From: Thuidium tamariscinum
Taxonomy: Eukaryota > Streptophyta > Bryopsida > Hypnales > Thuidiaceae
Direction of reading: 5' to 3'
Assembly: GCA_947034885.2 (NCBI GenBank)
Contig: OX344749.2
Span: 18,863,501-18,927,500, forward strand
DNA length: 64,000 nt
A model generated the notes under the pieces. It worked only from the letters and a program-made list of their open reading frames with translations. It was not told the origin of the DNA and did no database searches. Both the position numbers and the translations under genes were made by a program. Positions 38,990 through 51,637 of the stretch are shown here, piece after piece (within the stretch, counting starts at the first letter, position 1; each line of letters starts with the position of its first letter).

Positions 38990-39860
38990 TCATCAACCAT
39001 AATATGGTCAATCCATTTTTAGAAAAAGCATTTCTAAGCTTAGGAATATGAAAAGTCACTTATTCTTGGGCTCATTCTCAAGATCTATAATAAAGTCAAT
39101 CTATGAAGTTGTGTATTTAGATTAAAACAAAGATTGACTATGGAATTTATAAGAAATTCTAAAGTATGGGTGGTCTAAAGGTAAAGAATCAAAGTGTCTT
39201 CCAATAGAAAACTGTAGCCATTGAGGTGGAAGCATAAGTTTTTTTTTACCTCTTCTTGGTGTATATCTAGCAACAACCACTAGAATGCACATCTTGCACT
39301 TGGATTTGAGCCATTTCTCACATTTTTTTCCTAGTGTAACTTTTCTTGTGTTCTTTTAGTCTATCATGTTTGATCTTGAATTTTGGCTCCACAATTGTCA
39401 CAAAAGCTTTCATTTATCTCATATTTTTGGAAATTTAACAACAAAGTGGTCACTATTGCAAACCATTTTCTCACTCATTTTGTTCCCAAAAATATAAGAC
39501 TTATTTTCATACATGTGGAACTTAGTTACCTTGAGAATGAGAATAGGGTGAAAACTTTCTAAAATGTTATGTGTCCAAAAAGGCCAATCAAAGTACAATT
39601 TTAGTTATGCCCAAATATAGATTTCCTTGAAGTAACCTTCACTTTTATGTTATAACCTTGCAATCTATGAGTTGGATTGAAACCAAACTTTATAGAGAAA
39701 ATAAAGATTTGACTTTTTGTAAGATCCTATAGTTAATTTTGCCTAAAAATGACTCATCTCCATTTGAGCACCAACTTTGTGTAACTTATATAATTAAGAT
39801 CCAAAACACATTGAATGTTGCTAAAAATTTAAAGGGCTATATCACACTACTACAATTTCT
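38990..39860 (+). repeat. Dispersed repeat, copy 2 of the family at 505-1,390
   Basis: Direct-orientation partner of 505-1,390 with the same order of landmarks and small indels throughout. It begins just right of the 924-bp TTAA element. Non-coding. Confidence 0.65.
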
Positions 39861-42454
39861 AAAATCTTATCACTAATAAATAAAATTGCAACAAAGTTTG
39901 TAGCCACAATTTTTAATATCTAATTGCACAAAAATTCAACTTTCAACCTCACAAGGACTTGCTATAAGTGGAATTTTCGTTTAGAAAAAAACTTATTGTC
40001 CTTACAACCACCTTTTGTCTATACCTCTTTGGATTCATGAACTATATTTTTTTCTATAGGAAATTTTACCTTGAAACCAAATGAAAATGAATGTTCCCTA
40101 ATAAAAAATTCTCCAAATTAAAATGGCAACATTATTCATAAGAGGATTTTCAGCTAGTGTGGAAGACCACGAGTTCCCGGATTGTGGGAACTCACTAAAA
40201 GTTGCCATAGAGGCGATTTGATGTGGCCAAGAGACTGCCACATCAAATATTAATTTCTAATTAATATCTTAATTTATTTTTTAATAATAATAATATTTTA
40301 ATCATATATATTTATTATTATTATTTAAAATTTTTTAATTATTAGTTAATCTGATTGGTTTACAGACTTGGGAACAAGGCTGAAACGGTCTCTCAGAGCC
40401 CTAAAAAATCCTCTTATGGTAGGACTCACCTTGTAGAAAGTCCACTCCACATACTCATTCCTCCTTGTTAGAAATGTCTTTTCCTAGTCAACCAAGTGAT
40501 TTATAAGAATTCACCAATTCACATTGTAGAATTTCAATTGATTGAAGTGTCACTACTATAGTAGAAGAAGTTGTAATGCAAAGAAAGAATAAAGATTGCA
40601 ACTTTGTGGTAGCAAATGAAAATATATTAGGAGAGGTTTAAAGGCATTAGAAGACCATGAGTTATCTTGAGTTCCCAAACTATAGGAACACACTACATCA
40701 ACAATCTGATGTTGCCAAGACACTACCATAGTATTTCTTTTTAATTATTTTTTAATAGATCTTTTTTAATTTAAAAAAAAAGGTTTCTTAACACTTTTTT
40801 AAAATTTTGGAAAAAAAATTCATTTTTTCTTCAAATTTTTTTTAATTTAGCCACTATAGATTGATTTATTGTTTCAAGACAACACAAGGAACAGGGAGGA
40901 GAATGGCCCTAAAATGGCCCTCCCTTGCCTTCAAATCTTCCCTAATGTCAATAAGCAAAAACAATTAGAACTATAAATATTTAACATTCAACATCTAGAA
41001 AACATTCTACTATTGGCTTTTTATAAAAGGAAGCTTTTGGTTTTGTTATGATATTATATTCTTCTAAGATCCAACATTCTTTTGTTATAGTTTTGTAAGG
41101 TGTAATTATCTTTTGAACATATAGTCACTCATGGATGTTTAATTTGATTACTCTTTGAGATTAATTTTTAAATTAATTGTTTTTTTCCACCTCACCCCCT
41201 CCCTTACTTGTATTTTTTCCAAGACAATTCTCCTTGCAATCAATATGGGATTATGTGATTTCCATATGTATATCATATGTGCATATTTATATTCCATATA
41301 TATGTATTCTATATCTTATACCATATGTTCATATTCATATTTCATATGTATATATTCCGTATCTTATACCATATATTCATATTTTATGTCTTGTGTCATA
41401 TTCATATTCTACTTTCCATATTCCATATTTGTAATTTGTATTCTAATTGATGGCATCGTAAGGGATCATGTTTTTAAAAATTCAACGGACCTCCTTGAAC
41501 AACATCAAATTTTACAAAACAAAAATAGATGGCATGGAAGGTACTTTTGCTTATTTCTTCTAACATCTAATGACCACAAATTTTCAAGGTGAGTGTGTGT
41601 ATTTGGTAGGGGTGTTTGCATCTTTTTAGGAGATAATCTACCTCATGCCATACAATAATTTAACCTAATCCAAAATACAATTCATACTAAGTCTTAAAAT
41701 TTTACATAAAAATGATGTCAAATTGATTGTTTAAATTTATTCCAACTATATAAAAAAATGATAAAAGTATCATATAAATTTATTTAAATTGATCCCTATA
41801 GTATAGTAAAAAAATTATCCCTTAAAGGACAAACCATTCTTAAAGGCATGATTAGTTCCAAATTTGAATTTCACATAGTTCTTCATTTTAAGTATCTTAA
41901 TATTTGATTTAAAAACTAGCTTCCATTAATCTACTTTATATTTCTTACAAAATTATCAAAATTGTAATTCTTGTGACATTTTGAAGGTGGCATCTAGAAA
42001 GTGTAAAGCTCACTACTTTTGAACATTTCTATAAATGTTTTTGTAGTGTAAGCTCAACAACTATACTAATTACACCATGATGTTTATCACTATAATCTTG
42101 AATTCAGCAAATAAATTAGTTCTATTTTCACATTTTGAAATTATTGTGATTTTTGTACAAGAATTAGTATTTTTAAAATCATGTAAATATCATTTTAATA
42201 AGTTAAATTATGAAAAAAATTAAGTTAAATTTTTTAATATAAATTATTGCATGAAAAAATACCAAATTTTTAAGAGGTGTATTTTAATATAGAAAACTTA
42301 TGAAGTTTGACCAAAAGATAACATGGAATGTCCCTTAAAGATTAAGCTCCAATTTTGATCCTTTGGCATGTTAATTAGGAGATATCAAAAACCATGATTG
42401 AAACTCTTATACAAAGATGGCAACATTTATATCAAACTTTTGAATTCTATAGTA
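39861..42454. other. AT-rich intergenic DNA with MITE copies
   Basis: No gene was recognised. It contains the MITE at 40,141-40,414 and a diverged relative at about 40,640-40,935. That relative shares AGAAGACCA(T/C)GAG, GGAAC(T)CAC and a CTGATGTTGCCAAGACACT-like word with it. A CATATT-type low-complexity block lies at about 41,230-41,440, preceded by CACCCCCTCCCTTACTTGTA. Confidence 0.55.
40141..40414. mobile_element. Stowaway-like MITE, 274 bp, TA-flanked
   Basis: Left terminus AGAGGATTTT matches the complement of the right terminus AAAATCCTCT. TA flanks both ends (40,139-40,140 and 40,415-40,416). The interior holds a hairpin built on GATGTGG...CCACATC and an A/T-only stretch. No coding capacity. 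Confidence 0.75.
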
Positions 42455-42726
42455 AGGTGGGTACACCTAAAAGTGCCACTTTTTGGTACTGTGCCTAGTA
42501 ACTATTATTGGTATGATCAAATTTTCATATAGTCTTCTTGGCAGGTAAAAGTATGTTCCAATGTACCAAAAAACATAGCATTTGGGTACAGTATGCAAAA
42601 GTTATTAAGGTTCAAAGTCTGTTTCTAAAAGCACTCCAGCCAAATAGGTACATAATGGAATTCAGAAATGTACAGCAACTATAGATGGCACTTTTAGGTG
42701 AGGTGCAATTTTAGGTGTACCCACCT
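42455..42726. mobile_element. Stowaway-like MITE, 272 bp, with an 18-bp perfect terminus
   Basis: The termini are AGGTGGGTACACCTAAAA and its exact complement, flanked by TA on both sides (42,453-42,454 and 42,727-42,728). Subterminal AGTGCCACTTTT is echoed near the right end (GGCACTTTTAGGTG). Strong arm identity suggests a fairly recent insertion. A diverged relative lies at 50,273-50,556. Confidence 0.85.
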
Positions 42727-42728
42727 TA

Positions 42729-43855
42729 GTGTTAGTAAACATTGATACTTTTTTTAAAATAGTAATAGATTTTCAAAAATGAAAGATCAATTTGTTGTTT
42801 GCATTTTGTTTTGATCAAGATGAAAATAAACTCACTTTAATTTCATGGAAGATGGAATAATTCCACCTATAATCCCATTGGGATACTCAACTCACTAATT
42901 CAACACTATTATCAATGTTCAACTATGTGAATTTTTAAGGAGTTTAGGTGATTAGCACATAAATCTTTTTTACATTTTCTTGTAAATAAAGTGGAACAAA
43001 AATACATTCACTATCTTTTAATAACACCAAACCAAACTTCTTCAATAGAACTATTTGCAAGAGAAACTAAAGACACTTCTAAGAAAATATTTATAACTAC
43101 AAATATGAACATAGATATATAGAGGATTACAAATACAAGTGGGGATATAAAAATATTTTTTTAATCATATATTTCCTTGTCAAATGAAGATTCAAAAAAC
43201 TTATATATTAAAATCTTTATAGTTTTAGATATGAGAGATTCAAAAAATTCTACATATGAAAGATTTTAGAAATTAGATTGATTTAGAAAGTTTTGACCAA
43301 TAGCAAGAATTTGACATATAGTATCCTTGGAATTTTTTTAAAAATATTTAACTCTCACCAAGTATTTACTATAGGTAGATAGTCTAGTGACTATCTACTC
43401 ACTATTAGTTATAATGTACCCCTTTAAGATAAATTACAACATTTTGATCCAAACTTCCATTCTAAACATCTAAAAAAAGTTCTAATTCCAATTGTTTGCA
43501 TCAAAAATATAGATGCAAATGAAGAAATTAATTGCTTTCTTTGGAAAATAGATTGTACAAAATGAGGATAAGATGTGTGTAGAATGAATAAAATTTGTGC
43601 CTAATTACACAATATCATCAATTCATTCTTAGTTAGCTTGAGATAAATACAAATTAATTTATTTTTGAAAATGAAGTTAAATAGTGGTTGGTATTGACAT
43701 CATTAAGGACTAAACTCGGCATTTGCTAAGTTGAACATGGGTTAGTAGAAGCTTTCCAATAGCTATTTTTTGGAAACTTTGATAGGCATATTTACATGCT
43801 GAAATGGAATGCTCTAGGCATCACCCTCCTATATAAAAGTTTAAAATCACATAAA
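42729..43855. other. AT-rich intergenic DNA
   Basis: No gene, RNA gene or clear repeat is seen. It ends at the A-rich tail of the LINE. Confidence 0.6.
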
Positions 43856-44599
43856 GTTCGAAATTTTTATTTTTATTTTTATTTTTATTTTTTTGAACAA
43901 ATGAAAATATCCATTGCATTAAAAAAAACAAATGGAAACAACCGCCAAGCTTGAGGGCTAACATCAAAGAGAGAATGAGCAACAAAAAGAAAAAGAAAAA
44001 AATAAACAAAAACGTATATAAAATAGCATAGTTGAGGGCCCTTCTCATTCCATAAAACTAAAGAGCCATGTCTACATGCAAGAATAGGCGATTGCAACCA
44101 ACCATTGTTGAATGTCTTCCATGTATTGACAATAAGCTACTGGTGTTGTTAAGAAGAATGTTGGGCTTTAATAGATGTAGCCCAACCGTAATCTAGTAAA
44201 GCATACCGTAGGGTCTATTGGATAAGTGCTAATGACCATCTATGTTGAGGAAATACCAAACTATTTCAAGAAATCCATATAATCCAAATCAAAGACCCTC
44301 TTTGAAGTAACTAGATAGTCCAAAAATAATGGAATTGACGGGGTATGGTAGTACCAAAAATACATTAGGCAGTCAAATTTGGTATGAGATTTTAGTACTA
44401 GTTGTAGGTGATTGCAAGAAAGGCCTCCTGTTTTTTGTCTCGTTTTGAATAGTACTTATAATTTTACTTATAGGAATACTATTTAATTAGAAAAAATAAA
44501 TTGTAAATGTAAAAAATAAGTTTAATGAATACACCTTTAAGAAGAAGGTACCGTAGGAAGGAAAAGTTCAAGAAAATTCTCTAACTAGGAGAACTAGAA

Positions 44600-45070
44600 A
44601 AGTGTAAAATCTCATGAAAATTAGTACTTTTACATTTTAATTTGTAAAAAATAGGAAAATATTTTTTTTAAACTATAAATTGTCAATTTGGGAAAGATTG
44701 ATGGTGGTGAAATTTCACCAAAAAAATAATTTTGAAACCATTTTCGATGTTCACAATTGCATGTGCAAGGGGTCCCTATTTGCATCTATGTGGAGGATAT
44801 AAAATAATGTTTTTGAAAATTCATTTTGGTGAAAACATGACTCTTTAGTGTAGGAATAGACCACATAATTTTCAAGTACTAAAAAACCCTAAACTACAAA
44901 GTGTGATAAATTAGCTAAAATTTAATTTAATTAAAAAATGTTTTTTAGAAACTTTTGAAAAATAAGGAATCTCATTACTATCAAGTTGGACATCTTCAAT
45001 AAAAATTTCAAGTAAATTGGCCTAATGCCCCCAAAGTTATAACCAATGGCATGAAAGTCATTTCCATTGT
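44600..45070. repeat. Dispersed repeat related to 3,520-4,030
   Basis: This segment shares ordered landmarks with 3,520-4,030 and interrupts the LINE-like text between its 3' tail and its reverse transcriptase. It is probably a later insertion into the LINE. The boundaries are approximate. Confidence 0.45.
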
Positions 45071-46549
45071 GTTGCCAAATAGTATAATCATTTCTTGCAA
45101 TTACCCTTGTGTCCCCAACATATGAAGAAAAATGGACTAAACATATTCCCAAGTTTCATGTGCATGATAGCATTTGAAAAAAGTAATGTAGAGGAGTTTT
45201 TTCAAGCTTTAGTTACAACAATTGCATTGAGTGTCCATACCTAGGGCAATGTAGGCTCTCCATAAATAAATTGCTCTTGCCTTATGCCAAATAGACCATA
45301 TGAATGCCGAGTCTTTTTGGAATTTTGTTGTATGCCATATATTTTTCCATTGAGGCAAAAATCAAGGAGGAAGGATGTGATTTTATTTTGCCAAGATTGT
45401 GGTCTTGGATTATTGATCTTTGGTGAAGAGAAATAGTCCTATCTTTGTAGTATATCCCATGAATGATTGACCATTTCTCCATTGCCACCAAGCTAGTTCA
45501 AACTGTAATTCTACAAAAATAGTGTAGAACATGAGGACAAGGCTATGGTTTTTCAATTTTTGAGACAGCAGGACTCAAATCCTATGAATATACCCGTGAT
45601 GAGATACCTCTTTCCCATTAACAAACATAAAAGAAAGTTGCCTTGAACTGATGCCCACTATGGCTCTAAAAATCTTTGCCAAGAGTAGTATAGATTGAAG
45701 TTAGTGATTTGAGAAGTCACAATGTGATCCTTAAATTTGCCACATAAGGGATGGTATATTGTTCTTGGGACTTTTAAAAATTCCAATCCATTTTCTTTTT
45801 TGTTGTTCAATAGGGATGGTACGAAAAGAGGTGAATCCATTGCTATAGAATCTTTGAAAGCAAGTGTAAGCAATGGTGACATTCAATCTTGATAAATGAA
45901 AAAGTGAGACAGAGGGGCAATGAATAAATAACCAACCTTTTTTTTTCCGGCACCGTGTGGCTAGATTGCACTATTTCAAAATAAATGTCTTCTTTTCACC
46001 AAATAAAGGTAATCTTTTTTTGCTAGAAATTTTCTAGTTTCCTTTAAAATATGGATGAAGTTACCAAATTTGGATGAAAAAGTATATGAATATGACGGAA
46101 AAGTGTTTTTAAGTCCAAAAGATGGATGAATGTAAAAATAAAATGCTTCACCAAATTTGAAGTGATTGCCATCATGGCACTTTTTCAAAAAGTAAAAAAA
46201 AGGGCTGTAAATAACCATGAAGCAAATGAAAACAAGTATCCACTAGATGAGTGGGGTTTCATTTTATGAATCCTAAAGTGAAAAAGAATCTTTAAATTCA
46301 ATAAGTTTGGTTCAATGGTGTAAAGAACCCATTTGGTGAGGAGCACAATAAGAGAAACTTCAAGATCTAATCATTTCAAACCATCTACCATTTGGAAAAG
46401 ACAACAATCATTCCAACATACGCAAGCGTTGGCTATGAGTTTAATCCTATTATATAGAAAATTCTTGAGGAAACTGCAGATAGAGTAGATTGCTTGTAAT
46501 GATTCACTCTATATTGCTATAAAATAGTATATTGTAGAAAAAAATATTG

Positions 46550-47700
46550 CATTCACCATTGTAGTGCGTCTAGTCAGTGAGAAGCGTTGGGGGGTCCAAT
46601 ACAAGAATTTTTTAGATATTTTTCTTGGAAGAATTGGTCAATGTATGGGGTATAAAGAGTAATGCCAAACGGGGCCCCCGGAAGTTTGGATATTGAACCA
46701 AGTAGTGCCTATGTGATACTGAAGTTCTCTACCCAAGCAACTAATCGTCAAGATGAAAACCAATAACCAATGTTTTTAAATCAATTTAGTAAGAGTCTTG
46801 ATGCTGAGCCAAATCAATTAAGACATATGATTGTGTTATGCAAGTATTCTTCTCACCCTAAGATTGAGAAACCAATGTCATCAATATATTATAGAATGAG
46901 CTCTTGCACTTCGCTTTCTAGAAGTTGAATACCGCTTATTCTTTCTAAACGTTGTTCATCGCTTGTTACCAAATTGAGAGCTTCTCTTATTAAGAGGAAG
47001 AGATACAGGGCTAGTAGACCCTTATCACCCCCCATGCTTGATCAAAAATTGTTTTATAGCCTTCTTGTTTAGCTTCACCGTAGCGGAGGAATCTTGAAGT
47101 AGTATCTTGGCTAGATGGACTAAAGTATCAAAGATACCAAGTTTACTAATAATTTGGAATAAAAACTCTCAAGAAAAGACCTCATTAGCGTTGGTAAAAT
47201 TTAGTTTTAAGAAGACTAAGCCTTGGTTTGATTCCTTAGTCTATTCAATCATTTCGTATTGTAAAAGAATATTGCATAAGATGTGTTGATGAGGTAAAAA
47301 AACAGATTGCTCTAGACTGATCACATTCCTCAAAATCCCTTGCAGCCTTAACTATAAGGCTTCAGCAATAATTTTATACAAAAACATTGAGTGATATAAT
47401 TAATAAGACACGAGTTTGAAAGATTGACATGACTACTTGATTTAACTAAAAGAACAATAGTACCTAAAGTCATGCCAAGTGGCAACTAGCTTCGTTCAAT
47501 TCCTTCTTGTACCATTTGAGTAAATTCTTCTCCTATAATGTTCCAAAATTGGTAGTAGAATTCCACCATAATGCCATTTAGACCAAGGCTTTGTCTTGTG
47601 GCCATTTGTAAAAAGGTTGCATGAAATTTAGCACCAGTCTTTGGGAAGCTTAGTTGCTCGGACATCGTTGGAGTAAAGCGGTGCTCCAGTATAGCTAGTA
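46550..47700 (-). pseudogene. LINE reverse transcriptase domain, disrupted
   Basis: Frame-shifting translation gives the start of the RT core (SFPKTG, MATRQSLGLNGIMVEFYYQFW), a NYITQCF.IKLLLK-like block equivalent to the region that reads NYRPISL in intact elements, FLVFLKLNF-like text, HGGDKGLLALYLFLL in the position of the GDPLSP box, and YIDD. Stops occur about every 20-60 codons. The dispersed stops indicate old decay rather than one recent hit. Confidence 0.75.
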
Positions 47701-48299
47701 TGGCTTCTTGCCTTCTTGGTCCTTTAATATTTTATAAATTTGTGTTTTTGATGAGTATATATTGATGTAGAATTCTTTGTAGACACGCTCCATCTATTCT
47801 TGATTATGGTGTAGTATGCCATTACTATCTCTGAGTCCAGTAATAGAAGATGTGCTAAGAGTTTCTTTTATTGTTTTGAGGAATTCAATTGATAAACAAT
47901 CTTTGAATAGTCTCCAACAAGCTCTAGATCTAACCCTTATACCATCTATTTTCTTGTTTTCAAACTAACTAGACGTGAACGGAATTGGATCATCTCATCT
48001 TGAAATGTAATGGATTGAAGCTTGTTATGTAGTATCCTGATTTTATGATTGAGGTTGACACTAAGCTCTTTTTCTTCTTGATGATATTCCTGTGTCCTAT
48101 AGATACAATATCGTTGATAAAAACAAATGACCCTTTTGAGTTTAGAAAAGAAAAAAGTATGAGTTGGTTTGGAATTTCAAATGTCCCTAGTCTCCTTTAA
48201 TGTGCTTTGGTCAAGTATATTGTGGACATGATCCACCTATTGGGGCAAGGAATGGGTTTAGCCAATTTGATGATTAATGAGATAGGGCAATGGTTTGAC

Positions 48300-49060
48300 C
48301 GAGTATCATCTCTTTGAATGTAGTACTCTAAAATCCTATATTGATCTATTGCAATTTTAGAAAAATATAATAACAATCTAGTAGAGCTATGATATGGCTC
48401 CTATTTAATAGTGAGTTATTTCATGAAAACATAAGACTTAGTTGCATCAAGGAGAATTTTGTTAACTTGATGGAGTCCTATAGGCAATTTAAGAGAAATC
48501 TCTCTAGATTGGAAATTGACTTGCTACAAGCATTTGACTTATCTGATCTCCTGTCTACCATATTGAAGTCTCCAAATATGATCCAACGACAAGTTTTAGA
48601 TCATTCTTGTGTCAAAGTTTTCCAAAGGACTTTACGAGGGTGAGATTCATGTAGAACATATATATATATATAGAGAGAGAAAGAAAGAAAGAGAGAGAAA
48701 GAGATTTTAGAAAGCCTATATTACCTCCTGGGATTTGGGATATGATAAACCACAAGACTCTTCCTCCAAATAACTCTCTAGATTGAGTTATGAGTTTAAT
48801 CTAATGGAGGGAAACTAATGATTCTACCCATCCTTTACCAACGTGGGTTCTTCCAATTGTATAACTTGGTTCAACACTAGTACATAGTATAGTAGCTCTT
48901 TTCTACAATCGTCTTCCAAGGTTATTTGTACTTGTTCGTCTAAGTTGATATTTTTGTAGGAAAAGGAAATTTACAAGGTTGTGATGGATATAATTACAAA
49001 GGTTATCTATGGCTACTGGGTTGTTTAATCCTCTTACATTTTGAGTTCAAAGTTTGAATT
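48300..49060 (-). pseudogene. LINE AP-endonuclease domain, disrupted
   Basis: NVRGLNNP...NYIHHNLVNFLFLQ is the N-terminal strand of L1-type endonucleases. VLWFIISQIPGGNIGF occupies the middle. WIIFGDFNMVDRRSDKSN is the conserved Gly-Asp-Phe-Asn motif region. A (TA)n(GA)n tract has expanded inside the domain at 48,658-48,702. Confidence 0.75.
48658..48702. repeat. (TA)n(GA)n compound microsatellite
   Basis: About seven TA units followed by GA and GAAA units. It lies in the LINE endonuclease remnant. Confidence 0.9.
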
Positions 49061-50272
49061 TCTTTTGGAGGTTAGATTGAGAGTTTTCCGAGCAATCCTT
49101 GCATGTTCAGATGATGAGGTAGAAATCTTAAGGCCCCAAGCATCTAGTTGAGGATCAGGGTTGATCATGGCATCCTTTGGCTAAATAAGGGTCTAGTTTC
49201 CTTCATGAAGCTTTCTAGTCAAGGCTCTAAAGTTACCTCGAATGTTACGTGTCAAGAATTCAAGGTTGAATAGAGTTCAACATTGTGGTTGATTGTGTGC
49301 TATCCATTGGGGTAAGGCTCTTGATGTTTCATTGAAAACTTAAATTACTAATGACATTCCACTACCCATTGACGGAGATGAAGGTTGGGATGGGGCTCTC
49401 ACGTTAGGGAGATTCAACTAAGCATCTACAAAGTGGTTGTGATCAACGTGATTTTCAGTATGGTCAAAGACAAAGTTGGAAATATTGTAAGGGGGATGGA
49501 TAATCTTGTAATCTAACAATTGGTTTCTATAGTGTATTGATGTAGGAGAAGATTGCTCCTAGAATAGCAATAGAGGGATTAGAACCAAATTTTCATGACC
49601 CTATCAAGGAGAATGGCTCATTTGGCTCGACACAGGTTCCTTCGATAATATTAGGCTCTGACTTGAGATTATTTGACAATTCAGATTGAGTAGCTATTGC
49701 ATTATGACAAATGGACATATTTGCTTGTTTGTCTTGGGGTTGGAGACTAGCTATCTTTGTACTATATAGAGAAGGTTTAGAAGGTTTGGAAGAAGGATAT
49801 TAACGTGAATGACCAACTTGATTTTGGCCGTTTCTATTTGCTAGTTGCAAATGGCTCATTGAGGGTTGAAACAAAAGAAGTTTGGTGTTTTCGGAAGGTG
49901 GATTAGATATAGATTTAATTCTAAATGTTGAAGGTGATAAGCTAAGTTGTTCTTGCTCTTGTTCTTGTCATTTGTGGCGCATTTACTCCCATTGCTCTTC
50001 TTCTTGATGCATTTATTCTTGGCATTCTAGAACCTAACATTCTAGATCCAAAATATCTTCTCTTCATTCCATGGAAATTCTTCATTCCCAGTAGTGACTA
50101 GAATTGGATGGGGTGCTTGGTTGTCAATGGACAAATTTATTTATTCAATTGTACCTTGTTTCCTATTGCTCGTATACCAATGAAACTTATTCCTACATTT
50201 TTCCAATAGTAATATCATTTTGCATTAGTTATTTTTCTCTTAACAAAATAGTTCACCTTATCAACAAGTATA

Positions 50273-50556
50273 AGGTGGATAATCCCCAATTGATACATTT
50301 AGCCATTAATACTAACGGTTATTATAAGATTGGTTAAATTTTCATAATTTTTTGTTGGCAAATGAAAAGAGGTTTTAACACACCAAAGAACTTGACACTT
50401 AGATACCACATACAAAAGGTTTGAGGGATCAAAGTTGCTTTTGGTAGATGTTCAACAATTGTTTCTTCTACATTTGTACAAATTAATTGTGACGATGTAT
50501 TCAATGTAATGATGGCAGTTTTAGGCAAGGGACAATTTTTGGTGCCAAACCCACCT
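50273..50556. mobile_element. Diverged MITE related to 42,455-42,726
   Basis: AGGTGG at the left and CCACCT at the right are flanked by TA (50,271-50,272 and 50,557-50,558). Near the right end GGTGCCAAACCCACC and an upstream GGCAGTTTTAGGCAAGG correspond to the subterminal text of the 42.4 kb element. The arms are otherwise eroded. Confidence 0.5.
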
Positions 50557-50995
50557 TATATTTCATACTATACGAGTAGATTCAACACATCAATGACAAA
50601 TATTTAATTAAATTCCAAAAGCAAGATTAGGCAAGATTAAATTTGCTTTGTGATACTTAGGCAACCATTCAAAATTTAACAAGTAGTATAGGCATATGGA
50701 TTGTTCAAAAGATACTTCATTTCATGGTTTTAAAGAAGATAGGAAGTTACGTGCTTATAAAATGCATAGAATAGTAAGTCAAGCTTGCTATAAATAGCCA
50801 TCACATGTTAAAACCTTAGAAATTATATATGACATTTGAAAAATCTTTTTTTATTTGAATATTCATTATTTTCATTCACTAATACTATTAAAAAATTTAT
50901 TTAAAAAAAAACATGCCTCCAACTATAGTGAATTCCTTATTTGGACGGTTTTGGATGCTTCTACCGTAGTTGTAATTTCCAAATACAAGGAAAGA

Positions 50996-51116
50996 CAATG
51001 TAAGGGGTTATAACCCTCCCTGAGTGCATATCGGGAAATTGCTGCCCAAGGGCGGTAGCGCAAGGGTAGCATATTTCCCGATATGCACTTAGGGAGGGTC
51101 GTAACCCAATGTTAAG
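50996..51116. mobile_element. 100-bp foldback element with 43-bp arms and a 9-10 bp flanking repeat
   Basis: Arms at 51,005-51,047 and about 51,065-51,107 are complementary with few mismatches (for example CCCTCCCTGAGTGCATATCG against CGATATGCACTTAGGGAGGG), separated by about 17 bases. CAATGTAAG (50,996-51,004) flanks the left and CAATGTTAAG (51,107-51,116) the right. That is close to the 9-bp target duplication of Mutator-type elements. The wider flanks are themselves weakly inverted (AATACAAGGAAAG with CTTTCCCAAGTATT), so it may be nested. Confidence 0.6.
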
Positions 51117-51208
51117 CACGCCGGGTTTTTTTCCCGTTCCAGTGCTGCAACGGTCTAGTGCATTGTTGTACTTTCCCAAGTATTGTAATGCGTTATTGCA
51201 TCACATTA

Positions 51209-51477
51209 GGAGGGATTGGAGGCCTCTACAAGATTGTGCGTTCCTGTAGTCTGGGAATGCCGAAAATGCCCCGAGAACTCCAAAACGCAGGATTCCAACG
51301 TGGCCGAGATCATGCCAGGTCAACCCCCCAAAAAATTGGACTTTTTTTCATACTTCAGGACCTCCCAAAAAAATCTTTTTTTGTTTGGGTAATTGGTAGC
51401 TAACAACAGCCAGTAGTTCCGTGCATTGTTTCAGGAATAGACCCTAAAATGACCCCGTAGAGGCCTCCAATCCCTCC
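51209..51477. mobile_element. Stowaway-like MITE, 269 bp, with long perfect terminus
   Basis: GGAGGGATTGGAGGCCTC at the left has its exact complement at the right and continues to CTAC/GTAG, so 22 bases pair. TA flanks both ends (51,207-51,208 and 51,478-51,479). The terminus resembles the element at 57,165-57,452 (GGAGGGATT shared). No coding capacity. Confidence 0.85.
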
Positions 51478-51596
51478 TAATAAATTATTTAGAATGAGAC
51501 TGGAAACCCAAGTGATTAACAAAGGGGATAATTTCACCAAAAAATTAGACAAGAGATATCAATATTATTTATTGACAAAGCTCGCTAATAAGGTAC

Positions 51597-51599
<3 letters not shown>

Positions 51600-51635
<36 letters not shown>
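51600..51635. repeat. (TA)18 microsatellite
   Basis: Uninterrupted alternating AT/TA of about 36 bases in AT-rich intergenic DNA. Confidence 0.95.

Positions 51636-51636
<1 letters not shown>

Positions 51637-51637
<1 letters not shown>

Larger units (their letters stand above)
43860..50060 (-). mobile_element. Decayed L1-type LINE retrotransposon
   Basis: Reading the - strand, broken frames keep the order of a plant L1 element. A diverged upstream part (about 49,150-50,060) could hold ORF1. An APE-type endonuclease follows: TQNVRGLNNP near 49,040, then WIIFGDFNMV, with GDFNMV at 48,573-48,556, and an ALLD remnant of the RLDRF box near 48,390. Then comes reverse transcriptase, including GLNGIMVEFYYQFW near 47,580 and a YIDD catalytic box at 46,888-46,877. 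The 3' end at about 43,862-43,892 is an (AAAAAT)n tail, seen as TTTTTA repeats on +. Many stops and frameshifts make it dead. The length near 6.2 kb suits a nearly full-length plant LINE plus insertions. Target duplications were not found, so the ends are approximate. Confidence 0.8.

Noticed and set aside
41155..41592. 145-codon Tyr/Ile/Ser-rich frame on +
   Set aside because: Produced by the CATATT low-complexity block; composition is not protein-like.
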